DNA from: Azonexus fungiphilus
GTDB taxonomy: Bacteria > Pseudomonadota > Gammaproteobacteria > Burkholderiales > Rhodocyclaceae
DNA length: 64,000 bases
NCBI RefSeq assembly: GCF_003634965.1
Contig: NZ_RBXP01000004.1
Location: 1-64,000 of the forward strand
Reading direction: 5' to 3'
Shown: piece after piece, positions 16,911 through 26,525 of the stretch
Layout: each line of letters begins with the position of its first letter
Position numbering within the stretch: position 1 is the stretch's first letter
Position numbers and translations under genes: made by a program
The notes under the pieces: model-generated
What the model was told of the DNA's origin: nothing
Database searches by the model: none
Seen by the model: the letters and a program-made list of their open reading frames with translations, nothing else

Positions 16911-16943
16911 GCCGCCGCATTCCATCTTCCGGGGAGTCCCGCC

Positions 16944-17816
16944 ATGTCCGTCAAGCATCCGATCATCGCCATCACCGGCTCCTCCGGTGCCGGTACCAGC
17001 ACGGTGATGCAGAGTTTCCAGCACATCTTCCGGCGCGAGAAGATCAACGCCCAGATCGTCGAGGGCGATTCCTTCCACCGCTACGACCGGCTCGCCATGC
17101 GCGCCGAGATGCAGGCGCAGGAAGCTGCCGGCAATCTCAACTTCAGCCATTTCGGGCCGGACGCCAACCTGCTCGCCGAACTCGAGCAGCTCTTCGTCGA
17201 TTACGGTCGCGCCGGCAGCGGCAAGGTGCGCAAGTACCTGCACGATGCCGGGGAAGCCGAACCCTGGGGCCAGGAGCCGGGCACCTTCACGCCCTGGCAG
17301 GAGATTCCCGGCGACACCGACCTGATGTTCTACGAAGGCCTGCACGGCGCCTGGGCCGGTGACGGCATCGACATTGCCGCGCAGGTCGACCTTTGCGTCG
17401 GCGTCGTCCCGATCATCAACCTCGAGTGGATCCAGAAGCTGCACCGCGACCAGAAGCTGCGCGGCTACTCGCAGGAGGCGGTGACCGACACCATCCTGCG
17501 CCGCATGCCCGACTACGTCAGCCACCTCTGCCCGCAGTTCAGCCGCACGCATGTCAATTTCCAGCGCGTGCCGATCGTCGATACCTCCAATCCCTTCATC
17601 GCCCGCGACATTCCCAGCGCCGACGAAAGCATGGTGGTGATCCGCTTCGCCAACCCCAAGGGCATCGACTTCCAGTACCTGCTCAACATCCTGCACGGCA
17701 GCATGCTCACCCGCCCGAACACGCTGGTCGTCCCTGGCGGCAAGATGGGCCTGGCGATGCAGATGATCTTCACGCCGATGGTCCTGCGCCTGATCGACCA
17801 GAAGCGCCGTGCCTGA
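16944..17816 (+). CDS. cbbP: Phosphoribulokinase
   Basis: Phosphoribulokinase makes ribulose-1,5-bisphosphate from ribulose-5-phosphate and ATP, the committing step of the Calvin cycle. The 290-residue size is typical of the octameric proteobacterial form. It has the P-loop GSSGAGTST (12-20), the Asp/Arg-rich EGDSFHRYDR segment and FYEGLHGAW. It lies 33 bases after fbp and 16 before tkt; a GGGGAG ribosome-binding site precedes the start. There is only one copy in the window, so this operon is the dedicated carbon-fixation set. Confidence 0.97.
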   Translation: MSVKHPIIAITGSSGAGTSTVMQSFQHIFRREKINAQIVEGDSFHRYDRLAMRAEMQAQEAAGNLNFSHFGPDANLLAELEQLFVDYGRAGSGKVRKYLHDAGEAEPWGQEPGTFTPWQEIPGDTDLMFYEGLHGAWAGDGIDIAAQVDLCVGVVPIINLEWIQKLHRDQKLRGYSQEAVTDTILRRMPDYVSHLCPQFSRTHVNFQRVPIVDTSNPFIARDIPSADESMVVIRFANPKGIDFQYLLNILHGSMLTRPNTLVVPGGKMGLAMQMIFTPMVLRLIDQKRRA

Positions 17817-17832
17817 CCCCGAGGAGACGACC

Positions 17833-19878
17833 ATGGAACGTGACCCGACCCCGCTCGCGCTGCGTCGCGACCTCGCCAACGCCCTGCGCTTTCTCACGGT
17901 CGACGCCGTCGAACAGGCAAAATCCGGCCATCCCGGCGCGCCGCTCGGCATGGCCGACATCGCCGAAGTGCTGTGGCGCGACCACCTCAAACACAACCCG
18001 GCCAACCCGCAGTGGCCCGACCGCGACCGCTTCGTGCTGTCGAACGGCCACGGCTCGATGCTGCTCTACGCCTTGCTGCATCTGAGCGGCTACGCGCTGG
18101 CGCTGGATGACCTGAAAGCCTTCCGCCAGTTCGCCAGCAAGACCGCCGGCCATCCCGAAGTCGGCCACACGCCGGGTGTCGAGACGACCACCGGGCCGCT
18201 CGGCCAGGGCCTGGCCAACGCGGTCGGCATGGCGCTCGCCGAGAAGCTGCTGGCGCAGCGTTACAACCGGCCGGGGCACAACATCGTCGATCACCGCAGC
18301 TGGGTCTTCCTCGGCGACGGCTGCCTGATGGAAGGGATCAGCCACGAAGCCTGCTCGCTGGCCGGCGTCTGGGGCCTCGACAAGCTGGTCGCCTTCTACG
18401 ACGACAACGGGATTTCGATCGACGGCCACGTCGACGGCTGGTTCCGCGACGACACGCCGGGCCGCTTCCGCGCTTACGGCTGGCAGGTCGTCGGCCCGGT
18501 CGACGGGCACGACGCGACGGCGCTGGCGGCGGCGATTGCCGAGGCGAAAGCGGTGCGCGGCAAGCCGGTACTGATCGTCTGCCGTACCCGGATCGGCCAC
18601 GGCGCGCCGAGCAAGGCCGGCACGCACGACGTGCATGGTGCGCCGCTCGGCGCCGGCGAGATCGCCGCGATGCGCGCCGCGCTGAACTGGCCGCATCCGC
18701 CCTTCGTCGTGCCGGAGGCCCTGCGCGCCGCCTGGGACGCCCGTGCCGTCGGCGATCGCGCCGAAAGCGCCTGGCGCGCAAGCTTTGCCGCCTACCGCCG
18801 GCAGTATCCGGAACTCGCCGCCGAGTTCGAGCGCACCCAGGCCGGCGGCCTCCCCGAAAGCTGGCCGGAAATCCGCGGCGAACTGCTGGCGGGCGCAGCA
18901 GCCAAAAGCGGCGGCATCGCCAGCCGCAAGTCCTCGCAAAATTGCCTCGATTTCCTGGTCGACCGTCTCCCCGAACTGCTCGGCGGCTCGGCCGACCTGA
19001 CCGGCTCCAACCTCACCGCCGGCCGGGGCAGCGTCGCCTGGCACGCGGCCGGCGAGCGGACGCCCAACTACCTGTCCTACGGCGTGCGCGAATTCGGCAT
19101 GAGCGCGGTGATGAACGGCGTCGCCCTGCACGGCGGCCTGATTCCCTACGGCGGCACCTTCGCCGTGTTCTCCGACTACGCCCGCAACGCCATCCGCATG
19201 AGTGCGCTGATGCAGCAGCGCGTCGTCCATGTGCTGACGCACGACTCGATCGGCCTCGGCGAGGACGGCCCGACGCACCAGCCGGTCGAGCACCTCGGCA
19301 GCCTGCGCCTGATTCCCGGGCTCGACGTCTGGCGCCCGTGCGACGAACTGGAAACGGCGGTCGCCTGGGCCGAGTCGCTGCAGCGCGGCGACGGCCCGAG
19401 TGCGCTCTTCCTGTCGCGCCAGAACCTCGACCAGTGCGGCGGGGATCCCGGCCGCGCCGAGGCCATCGCGCGCGGCGGCTACATCCTGCGCGAGGCCGAC
19501 GGGCCGCTGCAGGCGGTGATCATCGCCACCGGCTCGGAAATCGGCATTGCCCTGGCGGCGCAGCGCGAACTGGCGGCGCAGGGCGTTGCCGTGCGCGTCG
19601 TCTCGATGCCCTGCTGCGAACGCTTCGACCGCCAGCCGGGCGCCTGGAAGCGCAGCGTCCTGCCGCCGGAGGTGGTCCGCGTCGCGATCGAGGCGGCGCA
19701 TCCCGACCCCTGGCGCAAGTATGTCGGGCTGGCCGGCGAGGTTCTCGGCATCGACGGCTTCGGCGCCTCGGCCCCGGCCGCCGATCTCTACCGGCATTTC
19801 GGCCTGACCGCCGCCCGCCTGACCAGCGTCGTGGTCGAGACGATCGCCCGCGAGAGCGCCAGCGACGGCGATTTCTGA
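17833..19878 (+). CDS. cbbT: Transketolase, Calvin-cycle copy
   Basis: Transketolase moves two-carbon units between sugar phosphates using thiamine diphosphate and regenerates ribulose-5-phosphate. The 681-residue protein has the N-terminal [15 protein letters not shown], the ThDP motif [18 protein letters not shown]...[10 protein letters not shown], and the middle-domain [19 protein letters not shown]. The start at 17833 (MERDPTPL) follows GAGGAGACG and fits the family. It is clearly paralogous to the 667-residue minus-strand copy at 31815 but diverged in the central region. Confidence 0.96.
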   Translation: MERDPTPLALRRDLANALRFLTVDAVEQAKSGHPGAPLGMADIAEVLWRDHLKHNPANPQWPDRDRFVLSNGHGSMLLYALLHLSGYALALDDLKAFRQFASKTAGHPEVGHTPGVETTTGPLGQGLANAVGMALAEKLLAQRYNRPGHNIVDHRSWVFLGDGCLMEGISHEACSLAGVWGLDKLVAFYDDNGISIDGHVDGWFRDDTPGRFRAYGWQVVGPVDGHDATALAAAIAEAKAVRGKPVLIVCRTRIGHGAPSKAGTHDVHGAPLGAGEIAAMRAALNWPHPPFVVPEALRAAWDARAVGDRAESAWRASFAAYRRQYPELAAEFERTQAGGLPESWPEIRGELLAGAAAKSGGIASRKSSQNCLDFLVDRLPELLGGSADLTGSNLTAGRGSVAWHAAGERTPNYLSYGVREFGMSAVMNGVALHGGLIPYGGTFAVFSDYARNAIRMSALMQQRVVHVLTHDSIGLGEDGPTHQPVEHLGSLRLIPGLDVWRPCDELETAVAWAESLQRGDGPSALFLSRQNLDQCGGDPGRAEAIARGGYILREADGPLQAVIIATGSEIGIALAAQRELAAQGVAVRVVSMPCCERFDRQPGAWKRSVLPPEVVRVAIEAAHPDPWRKYVGLAGEVLGIDGFGASAPAADLYRHFGLTAARLTSVVVETIARESASDGDF

Positions 19879-19879
19879 C

Positions 19880-19905
19880 GCTGACGGTCGACCCCAGTTT
19901 TTTCG
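19880..19905 (+). repeat. GGTCGACC repeat copy in the tkt-gap spacer
   Basis: The 46-base gap between the transketolase and GAPDH genes holds a CTGACGGTCGACC core followed by a T-run and an A-run able to form a small hairpin. It belongs to the dispersed GGTCGACC-centred family seen elsewhere in the window. Confidence 0.5.
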
Positions 19906-19924
19906 CAAAAATCAGGAGACAACC

Positions 19925-20941
19925 ATGCCCATCCGGGTGGCAATCAACGGCTTCGGCCGTATCGGGCGAATGGCCTTGCGCGCCATCGCCGCCGAGGCGG
20001 AATTCGCCGATCTCGAAGTGGTCGCGATCAACGACCTGCTCGAGCCCGACTACCTCGCCTATCTGCTGACGCACGATTCGGTGCACGGCCGTTTTGCCGG
20101 CGACGTCAGCGTCGACCGTGACACGCTGGTGGTCGACGGCCGGCGCATCCGGCTCAGCGCCGAGCGCGATCCGGCGGCACTGGACTGGGGCGGCGTCGGC
20201 GTCGACCTGGTGATCGAGGCCACCGGCTTCTTCCTGACCGAAGAAAGCTGCCGCGCCCATCTGAAGGCCGGCGCCCGCCAGGTGGTGCAGTCGGCGCCGG
20301 CCAGGGACGACACGCCGATGTTCGTCTATGGCGTCAATCACGCCGACTACGCCGGCCAGCCGATCGTCTCGGCGGCGTCGTGCACGACCAACGGCCTGGC
20401 GCCGGTAGCCAAGGTGCTCAACGACCGTTTCGGCATCCGCCGCGGCCTGATGAGCACGGTGCACGCCGCCACGGCCACGCAGAAGACCGTCGACGGCCCG
20501 TCCGGCAAGGACTGGCGCGGCGGGCGCGGCATCCTGGAAAACATCATTCCGTCCGCGACCGGCGCGGCCAAGGCGGTCGGCAAGGTGATCCCGGCGCTGA
20601 ACGGCCGGCTGACCGGCATGGCTTTCCGCGTGCCGACTTCCGACGTCTCGGTGGTCGACCTGACCGTCGAACTGAGCCGCGAGGCGAGCTACGCGGAGAT
20701 CTGCGCAGCGATGCGCGAGGCCGCCGGCGGTGCGCTCAAGGGCGTGCTCGCCTATACCGATGCAGCGGTGGTCTCGACCGATTTCCGTGGCTGCCCGCAG
20801 CCCTCGGTGTTCGACGCCGGCGCCGGCATCGCGCTGGATGCGAGCTTCGTCAAGGTCGTCGCCTGGTACGACAACGAGTACGGCTATACCTGCAACCTGC
20901 TGCGCCTGGCTCGCCACATCAGCCAGCCGGCGCTGCACTGA
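19925..20941 (+). CDS. cbbG: Glyceraldehyde-3-phosphate dehydrogenase, Calvin-cycle copy
   Basis: GAPDH interconverts 1,3-bisphosphoglycerate and glyceraldehyde-3-phosphate. The 338-residue sequence has the Rossmann motif INGFGRIGR near the N-terminus, the active-site [13 protein letters not shown] with the catalytic Cys, and the DNEYGYT C-terminal motif. It differs clearly from the other two family members here, one of which (30753) looks like the housekeeping GAPDH and the other (27727) like Epd. Its place between tkt and fba marks it as the CBB isozyme. Confidence 0.95.
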   Translation: MPIRVAINGFGRIGRMALRAIAAEAEFADLEVVAINDLLEPDYLAYLLTHDSVHGRFAGDVSVDRDTLVVDGRRIRLSAERDPAALDWGGVGVDLVIEATGFFLTEESCRAHLKAGARQVVQSAPARDDTPMFVYGVNHADYAGQPIVSAASCTTNGLAPVAKVLNDRFGIRRGLMSTVHAATATQKTVDGPSGKDWRGGRGILENIIPSATGAAKAVGKVIPALNGRLTGMAFRVPTSDVSVVDLTVELSREASYAEICAAMREAAGGALKGVLAYTDAAVVSTDFRGCPQPSVFDAGAGIALDASFVKVVAWYDNEYGYTCNLLRLARHISQPALH

Positions 20942-20951
20942 GGAGACGACG

Positions 20952-21989
20952 ATGGCCCTGATTTCCCTGCGCCAGTTGCTCGACGACGCCGCCGAGCACG
21001 CTTACGGTCTACCCGCGTTCAACGTCAATAATCTCGAGCAGATCCAGGCGATCATGCAGGCCGCCGAGGCCTGCGACAGCCCGGTCATCCTGCAGGCCTC
21101 GGCCGGCGCCCGCAAGTACGCCGGCGAGCCTTTCCTGCGCAAGCTCGTCGAAGCCGCCATCGAGCAGTACCCGGAGATTCCCGTCTGCCTGCATCAGGAC
21201 CACGGCGCCTCGCCGGCGGTCTGCCAGCAGGCGATGCGCAGCGGCTTTTCCAGCGTGATGATGGACGGTTCGCTGGGCGAGGACGGCAAGACGCCGACCA
21301 GCTATGCCTACAACGTCGCGACGACCGCCAGGGTGGTCGAGATGGCGCACGCCATCGGCGTCTCGGTCGAGGGCGAACTCGGCTGCCTGGGCTCGCTGGA
21401 AACCGGCGAGGCCGGCGAGGAGGACGGTGTCGGCGCCGCCGGCAAGCTCGACCACTCGCAACTCCTGACCGACCCCGACGAAGCCGCCGACTTCGTCGCC
21501 AGGACCGGCGTCGACGCGCTGGCCATCGCCATCGGCACCAGCCACGGCGCCTACAAGTTCACCCGCCCGCCGACCGGTGAAATCCTGGCCATCGACCGCA
21601 TCAAGGCGATCCATGCGCGCATTCCCGATACCCATCTGGTCATGCATGGCTCGTCGTCGGTGCCGCAGGAATGGCTGGCGACCATCCGCCAGTACGGTGG
21701 CGCGATCAAGGAGACCTACGGCGTGCCGGTCGAGGAAATCGTCGAAGGCATCCGCCACGGCGTGCGCAAGGTGAACATCGACACCGACATCCGCCTGGCG
21801 ATGACCGGCGCGATGCGCAAGGCGATGGCCGAGAAACCGGAGGAATTCGATCCGCGCGCCTTCCTGAAAGCCGCCGTGGCCGCCGCCCGCGACCTCTGCC
21901 GGGCGCGTTTCGAAGCCTTCGGTTCGGCCGGGCGGGCCAGCCGGATCAAGCCGCTGCCACTGGCGGCGATGGCCGGACGCTACCGCTGA
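20952..21989 (+). CDS. cbbA: Class II fructose-bisphosphate aldolase, Calvin-cycle copy
   Basis: This zinc aldolase condenses dihydroxyacetone phosphate with glyceraldehyde-3-phosphate (and in the Calvin cycle with erythrose-4-phosphate). The 345-residue protein has the class II features [12 protein letters not shown] (zinc-ligand His), [35 protein letters not shown] and [14 protein letters not shown]. The ATG at 20952 sits ten bases after the gap stop behind AGGAGACGACG; the preceding in-frame reading belongs to the gap gene's other frame. It is the last gene of the operon before a terminator at 22031. A close paralogue lies at 22854 on the minus strand. Confidence 0.96.
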   Translation: MALISLRQLLDDAAEHAYGLPAFNVNNLEQIQAIMQAAEACDSPVILQASAGARKYAGEPFLRKLVEAAIEQYPEIPVCLHQDHGASPAVCQQAMRSGFSSVMMDGSLGEDGKTPTSYAYNVATTARVVEMAHAIGVSVEGELGCLGSLETGEAGEEDGVGAAGKLDHSQLLTDPDEAADFVARTGVDALAIAIGTSHGAYKFTRPPTGEILAIDRIKAIHARIPDTHLVMHGSSSVPQEWLATIRQYGGAIKETYGVPVEEIVEGIRHGVRKVNIDTDIRLAMTGAMRKAMAEKPEEFDPRAFLKAAVAAARDLCRARFEAFGSAGRASRIKPLPLAAMAGRYR

Positions 21990-22030
21990 CGCCGCGACTG
22001 CCGATCTCTGCACGACCTCCGGTCGTTTTG

Positions 22031-22055
22031 CGCCCCGCCCGCCGGGGCGTCTTTT
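22031..22055 (+). terminator. Terminator of the CBB operon
   Basis: CGCCCCG (22031-22037) pairs with CGGGGCG (22043-22049), followed by a short T-run. It lies about 40 bases after the aldolase stop and 60 before gph. Confidence 0.78.
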
Positions 22056-22113
22056 TGCCCGCCTGCGCTATCATCGTCCTCCGCCTGTCGCCTCCGCCGC
22101 CCAAGGAAACCGC

Positions 22114-22776
22114 ATGAAATTCCGCTCCATCACCTTCGACCTCGACGGAACCCTGCTCGACACCGTTGCCGACCTGGCCGAGGCCTGCCGGCTGATGCTC
22201 GCCGAACTCGAGGCGCCGCCACGCAGCGAAGCCGAGATCCGCCGCTTCGTCGGGCGCGGCATGGTCGTTCTCGTCGAACGCTGCCTGACCTGGACAACGC
22301 CGCCCGACGCAGCGCTGCTGGCGCGCGGCATCGCTGCCTTCCAGCGCCACTATGCGACGGTCAACGGCCGCCTGGCGCAATTTTTCCCCGGCGTGCGCGA
22401 AGGCCTCGCCGCCTGGCAGGCGACCGGCCTGCCGCTGGCCGTGGTGACCAACAAGCCGGCCGCCTTCACCGGACCGCTGCTCGAACGCACCGGCATCGCC
22501 CATTACTTTTCCGCCGTCGTCTCCGGCGACACGACGCCCCACCGCAAACCGCATCCGGCACCGCTGCTGCACGCCTGCGCCGCCCTCGGCGTCGACCCGG
22601 CCGCCAACCTGCACATCGGCGATTCGAAACACGACATCGAAACCGCCCGCAACGCCGGCTGTGCCGTCTATTGCGTGCCCTACGGCTACAACGAGGGCGA
22701 GCCCCTGCGCGCCGCCGACTGCGACGCCCTCGTCGCCGACCTCGGCGTGGCGCTCAGGTTGGCGCACAGCGCCTGA
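22114..22776 (+). CDS. gph: Phosphoglycolate phosphatase Gph
   Basis: Gph removes phosphate from 2-phosphoglycolate, made by RubisCO oxygenase activity and by DNA repair. The 220-residue HAD protein has FDLDGTLLDT (motif I), VTNKP (motif II), a KPHPAP Lys (motif III) and GDSKHDIETARNAGC (motif IV), with the helical cap expected of the family. It follows the CBB operon after a terminator, so it probably has its own promoter or gets read-through; in other autotrophs the cbbZ gene sits in the same operon. Confidence 0.92.
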   Translation: MKFRSITFDLDGTLLDTVADLAEACRLMLAELEAPPRSEAEIRRFVGRGMVVLVERCLTWTTPPDAALLARGIAAFQRHYATVNGRLAQFFPGVREGLAAWQATGLPLAVVTNKPAAFTGPLLERTGIAHYFSAVVSGDTTPHRKPHPAPLLHACAALGVDPAANLHIGDSKHDIETARNAGCAVYCVPYGYNEGEPLRAADCDALVADLGVALRLAHSA

Positions 22777-22796
22777 GACCGGCGTCGGCAAATGAA

Positions 22797-22820
22797 AACA
22801 GCCACCCGCAGGTGGCTGTT
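22797..22820 (-). terminator. Terminator of the minus-strand aldolase gene
   Basis: AACAGCCACC (22797-22806) and GGTGGCTGTT (22811-22820) form a 10-bp stem with a four-base loop, and the minus strand runs into TTTTC. It also lies just past the gph stop, so it may work in both directions. Confidence 0.85.
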
Positions 22821-22853
22821 GACGGTCGACCGTGAAAAAAGCCGAAAAACCGT
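22821..22853. repeat. GGTCGACC repeat copy between gph and fba
   Basis: A perfect 12-base palindrome ACGGTCGACCGT (22822-22833) is followed by GAAAAAAGCCGAAAAACC, the same layout (palindrome, A-run, GCC, A-run, CC) seen after pstA and near 59.1 kb. It lies between two converging genes. Confidence 0.55.
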
Positions 22854-23918
22854 TTATTTGACGATCTGGTTCAATTCGCCCCTGGCGTAACGCTCGGCCA
22901 TCCGGTCCAGCGACAGCGGCTTGATCTTGCTCGCCTGGCCGGCGCAGCCGAAGGCTTCGAAGCGGGCGAGGCAGATCTTCTTGGCGGCTTCGCGGGCCGG
23001 CTTGAGGTAGTCGCGCGGGTCGAACTTGGACGGGTTCTCGAACAGGTAGCGACGGACCGCGCCGGTCATCGCCAGGCGGATGTCGGTGTCGATGTTGACC
23101 TTGCGCACGCCGTGCTTGATGCCCTTGACGATCTCCTCGACCGGCACGCCATAGGTTTCCTTCATGTCGCCGCCGAACTGGCGGATTTCCTCGAGCAGTT
23201 CCTGCGGCACGCTGGAGGAGCCGTGCATGACCAGGTGGGTGTTCGGGATGCGAGCGTGGATCTCGGCGATGCGGTCGATGGCGAGGATGTCGCCGGTCGG
23301 CTTCTTGGTGAACTTGTAGGCGCCGTGGCTGGTGCCGATGGCGATGGCGAGTGCGTCGCAGTTGGTCTGGCGGACGAAGTCGGCGGCCTGCTCGACGTCG
23401 GTCAGCAGCTGTTCGCGGGTCATCACGCCGTCGGCACCGTGGCCGTCTTCCTTGTCGCCCTTCATCGTTTCGAGCGAGCCGAGCACGCCCAGTTCGCCTT
23501 CGACCGAGACGCCGATGCTGTGCGCCAGTTCGGTCACCTTGCGGGTGACTTCGACGTTGTATTCATAGCTGGCGACGGTCTTGCCGTCGGCTTCCAGCGA
23601 GCCGTCCATCATCACCGACGAGAAGCCGGACTTGATCGCGGCCATGCACACCGCCGGGCTCTGGCCGTGATCCTGGTGCATCACCACCGGGATGTGCGGG
23701 TAGGCTTCGAGGGCGGCCAGGATCTGGTGGCGGAGGAAGGGTTCGCCGGCGTATTTGCGGGCGCCGGCCGAGGCCTGCATGATCACCGGGGCGTCGAGCT
23801 GGCTGGCCGCTTCCATGATCGCCCAGACCTGTTCCATGTTGTTGACGTTGAAGGCGGGCAGGCCGTAGTCGTGCTCGGCGGCATGGTCGAGCAGTTGGCG
23901 CAGGGAAACGAGCGGCAT
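22854..23918 (-). CDS. fba: Class II fructose-bisphosphate aldolase, housekeeping copy
   Basis: A second zinc-dependent aldolase of 354 residues with the same signatures as the CBB copy ([50 protein letters not shown]). It is co-directional with pyk, pgk, epd, gap, tkt and fbp, so it probably serves glycolysis and gluconeogenesis. The two aldolases remain very similar over their whole length, which points to an internal duplication or to retention of two close copies. It lies 46 bases after pyk. Confidence 0.95.
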   Translation of the reverse strand: MPLVSLRQLLDHAAEHDYGLPAFNVNNMEQVWAIMEAASQLDAPVIMQASAGARKYAGEPFLRHQILAALEAYPHIPVVMHQDHGQSPAVCMAAIKSGFSSVMMDGSLEADGKTVASYEYNVEVTRKVTELAHSIGVSVEGELGVLGSLETMKGDKEDGHGADGVMTREQLLTDVEQAADFVRQTNCDALAIAIGTSHGAYKFTKKPTGDILAIDRIAEIHARIPNTHLVMHGSSSVPQELLEEIRQFGGDMKETYGVPVEEIVKGIKHGVRKVNIDTDIRLAMTGAVRRYLFENPSKFDPRDYLKPAREAAKKICLARFEAFGCAGQASKIKPLSLDRMAERYARGELNQIVK

Positions 23919-23964
23919 GGGAACTCCTGTGTTCGGTAAGTTTCGGGGTCAGCCCGGTATTTTA

Positions 23965-25404
23965 TTACGGTTGGGTGCTCAGGTGATCGCCGACGCGGAC
24001 GATCTTCAGGGTATTGGTACCGCCGATGCTGCCGATCGGCTCGCCGATGGTGAGCACGATCAGGTCGCCGAGTTCGACCACGCCGCGTTCGATGAGCAGG
24101 CTTTCGGCCTCGGCCAGCAGTTGCTCGCGCTCGGTGTGCTGCTGCTGCATCAGCAGCGGCCGGACTTCGCGGAACAGGGCCATGCGCGACAGCGCACCGG
24201 CATCCGGCGTCAGCGCGTAGATCGGCACGCCGCAGTTGAGCCGGCTCATCCACAGCGCGGTCGAGCCGGACTGGGTGAGCGAGGCGATGGCCTTGACCTT
24301 GAGGTGGTGCGCGGTCCAGATCGCGGCCATGGCGATCGACTGGTCGATGCGGGTGAATACGCGGTCGAGGAATTCGCGGTCGAGGGTGACCTCGCTCGAG
24401 CGTTCGGCCTCGACGCAGATGCGGGCCATCGACTCGACGGTCTCGACCGGGTACTTGCCGGCGGCGGTTTCGGCCGAGAGCATCACCGCGTCGGTGCCGT
24501 CGAGCACGGCGTTGGCCACGTCGGAGACTTCGGCGCGGGTCGGTACCGGCGAGTGGATCATCGATTCCATCATCTGCGTCGCGGTGATGGTCAGCTTGTT
24601 CTTGTCGCGCGCCATGCGGATCATCTTCTTCTGCAGCGCCGGCACGGCGGCGTCGCCGACCTCGACCGCGAGGTCGCCGCGGGCGACCATGACGCCGTCG
24701 GAGGCGTCGAGGATCTCGGCCATGTTGGTGACCGCTTCGACGCGTTCGATCTTGGCGATCAGCACCGCCTCGCTGCCGGCAGCGCGCAGCAGCTGGCGCG
24801 CCATGTACATGTCGGCGGCGCTCTTGGGGAAGGAGACGGCGACGAAATCGACGCCGATCTCGGCGGCGGTCTTGATGTCGTCCATGTCCTTGGCGGTCAG
24901 CGCCGGCGCGGTCAGGCCGCCGCCCTGGCGGTTGATCCCCTTGTTGTTCGACAGCTCGCCGCCGACCAGCACGCGGGTGTGGATTTCCGTGCCGCGGACG
25001 GCGTCGACCGTCAACTTCAGGCGGCCGTCGTCGAGCAGCAGGATGTCGCCGGGGCGGACGTCCCTGGGCAGGTCCTTGTAGTCGAGGCCGACCCGCTCCT
25101 GGTTGCCGAGCTTGCAGGCGGCGTCGAGGATGAAGGTATCGCCCTGGGCGAGCGCGATCTTGTTGTTCTCGAACTTGCCGACGCGGATCTTCGGTCCCTG
25201 CAGGTCGCCGAGGATGCCGACGACCCGGCCGTGCCTGGCGGCGGCGGCGCGGATGCCTTCGGCACGCGCCTTGTGGTCGGCGGCGCTGCCGTGCGAGAAG
25301 TTCATGCGGACGACGTCGACGCCGGCCTGGACCATGCGTTCGAGGACTTCCGGCGTCGACGACGCGGGGCCGAGGGTGGCGACGATCTTGGTATGGCGGG
25401 TCAT
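23965..25404 (-). CDS. pyk: Pyruvate kinase
   Basis: Pyruvate kinase transfers phosphate from phosphoenolpyruvate to ADP, the last step of glycolysis. The 479-residue sequence opens with MTRHTKIVATLGPASSTPEVLERMVQAG and has MNFSHG, the catalytic-Lys segment VLIAKIERVEAV, MVARGDLAVEVG, and the substrate motif ATQMMESMIHSPVPTRAEVSDVANAVLDGTDAVMLSAETA. It lies 18 bases after the degenerate receiver-GGDEF gene and 46 before fba, so it is likely part of one long minus-strand transcript starting at pgk or epd. Confidence 0.96.
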   Translation of the reverse strand: MTRHTKIVATLGPASSTPEVLERMVQAGVDVVRMNFSHGSAADHKARAEGIRAAAARHGRVVGILGDLQGPKIRVGKFENNKIALAQGDTFILDAACKLGNQERVGLDYKDLPRDVRPGDILLLDDGRLKLTVDAVRGTEIHTRVLVGGELSNNKGINRQGGGLTAPALTAKDMDDIKTAAEIGVDFVAVSFPKSAADMYMARQLLRAAGSEAVLIAKIERVEAVTNMAEILDASDGVMVARGDLAVEVGDAAVPALQKKMIRMARDKNKLTITATQMMESMIHSPVPTRAEVSDVANAVLDGTDAVMLSAETAAGKYPVETVESMARICVEAERSSEVTLDREFLDRVFTRIDQSIAMAAIWTAHHLKVKAIASLTQSGSTALWMSRLNCGVPIYALTPDAGALSRMALFREVRPLLMQQQHTEREQLLAEAESLLIERGVVELGDLIVLTIGEPIGSIGGTNTLKIVRVGDHLSTQP

Positions 25405-25422
25405 GGTCTTTGTCTCGTGGTT

Positions 25423-26520
25423 TTAGGCCGGGTCGGCAGGCTCGCCGGCGTGTTTGCGAAAACGTTCTTCCATCTGCGTCAGCGGCAGGCCGAAGCGGAA
25501 CTGCTGTTCGAACAGGCGCAGCAGCGGCAGCACCTGCAGGCCGGCCTGGCCCAGTTGGCCGGCTTCGCTGGCCTGGCGCAGCTGGGCCTGCAGGCGGGCG
25601 AAGGGGTCGTCGGCCGGCGGGTCGCAGGCAACGACCTGGCCGCCGGGCGTCTGCCGGGCCAGCTCGAGGCGCTGCAGCGCCAGGTTGATCAGCTGGGCGG
25701 CGCTGCGGCCGCGGTCGGCGGGCAGGCTGGCGATACCGGCGCTGACGCCGAGCTGCATGCGCTGCTCGCCGATCTGGATCGATTGCTCGCCGAGCGCCCG
25801 GCAGACGCGCTGGGCGAAGGCGGTGGCGGTGGCCAGGCTGGTGCCCGGCGAGACGATCACGTAGGCCGAGGCGCCGGCGTGGCCGATGCTGTCGTGGCGG
25901 CCGATCTTGCCGCGGACGACGCGGGCGATGCGCTCGCCGATCTCGAGCATGCTGCTTTCGCCGAAGCGCTCGCCGATGGCCTTTTCGTTCTCCAGGCCGA
26001 AGGCCAGCACGCAGGCCGGCGTCGCCTCGTCCTCGGCCATCCCGTCGCAGAGCTTGCGGCAGACCTTGGTCCGTGTCGCGAACGGCGCCGGCGGCGGGCT
26101 GCCGCCCTCGACCGGTTCGGCGATCTCGGCGGCGATGTCCCAGTTGACCAGGCGGCCGATGCGCTGGCGGATCTCGTTGCCGGCCATGCCGCGCACGATG
26201 AAGTCGCTGACGCCGCGGCCCTTGGCCTGTTCACGGTTGGGGGCGGTTTCGTCGCGCGAGATGAGGAGGAAGAAGGGAATGTCGGCGAGCCGGCGCAGGC
26301 GGTTGTCGCGCAGCCGGGAGAGCAGCTCGTAGCCGCTCGCCCGCTCCAGGTTGATGGCCGAGACGACGGCGACGATCGAGGCGTCGAGGACCAGCGTCTG
26401 CCAGGCCGATTCGCCGTCGCTTTCCTCGCGGATCTCGAAATCGTCGCGCAGGTGCTTGACCAGCGCCGTCCTCGCGACGCGCGACGGATCGGCGATCAGG
26501 ATGCGCCGCTTCTCGGTCAT
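25423..26520 (-). CDS. Degenerate receiver plus degenerate GGDEF protein
   Basis: The 365-residue protein starts with a CheY-like receiver fold (ILIADPSRVARTALVKHL, residues 6-125), but the strand that should carry the phospho-acceptor Asp reads VVSAINLERASGYELL, with Ala in its place. A second domain at about 160-305 follows the GGDEF fold (RIARVVRG...GHAGASAYVIVSPG) but GGDEF itself reads GHAGAS, so no cyclase activity is expected. A C-terminal helical tail of about 60 residues follows. It is six bases from pgk and 18 from pyk, suggesting co-expression. It could be a c-di-GMP- or phosphate-independent scaffold; function unknown. Confidence 0.8.
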   Translation of the reverse strand: MTEKRRILIADPSRVARTALVKHLRDDFEIREESDGESAWQTLVLDASIVAVVSAINLERASGYELLSRLRDNRLRRLADIPFFLLISRDETAPNREQAKGRGVSDFIVRGMAGNEIRQRIGRLVNWDIAAEIAEPVEGGSPPPAPFATRTKVCRKLCDGMAEDEATPACVLAFGLENEKAIGERFGESSMLEIGERIARVVRGKIGRHDSIGHAGASAYVIVSPGTSLATATAFAQRVCRALGEQSIQIGEQRMQLGVSAGIASLPADRGRSAAQLINLALQRLELARQTPGGQVVACDPPADDPFARLQAQLRQASEAGQLGQAGLQVLPLLRLFEQQFRFGLPLTQMEERFRKHAGEPADPA

Positions 26521-26525
26521 CGGGC

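Noticed and set aside
15852-18005. A 717-codon minus-strand frame across fbp and phosphoribulokinase
   Set aside because: Shadow of two recognised Calvin-cycle genes.
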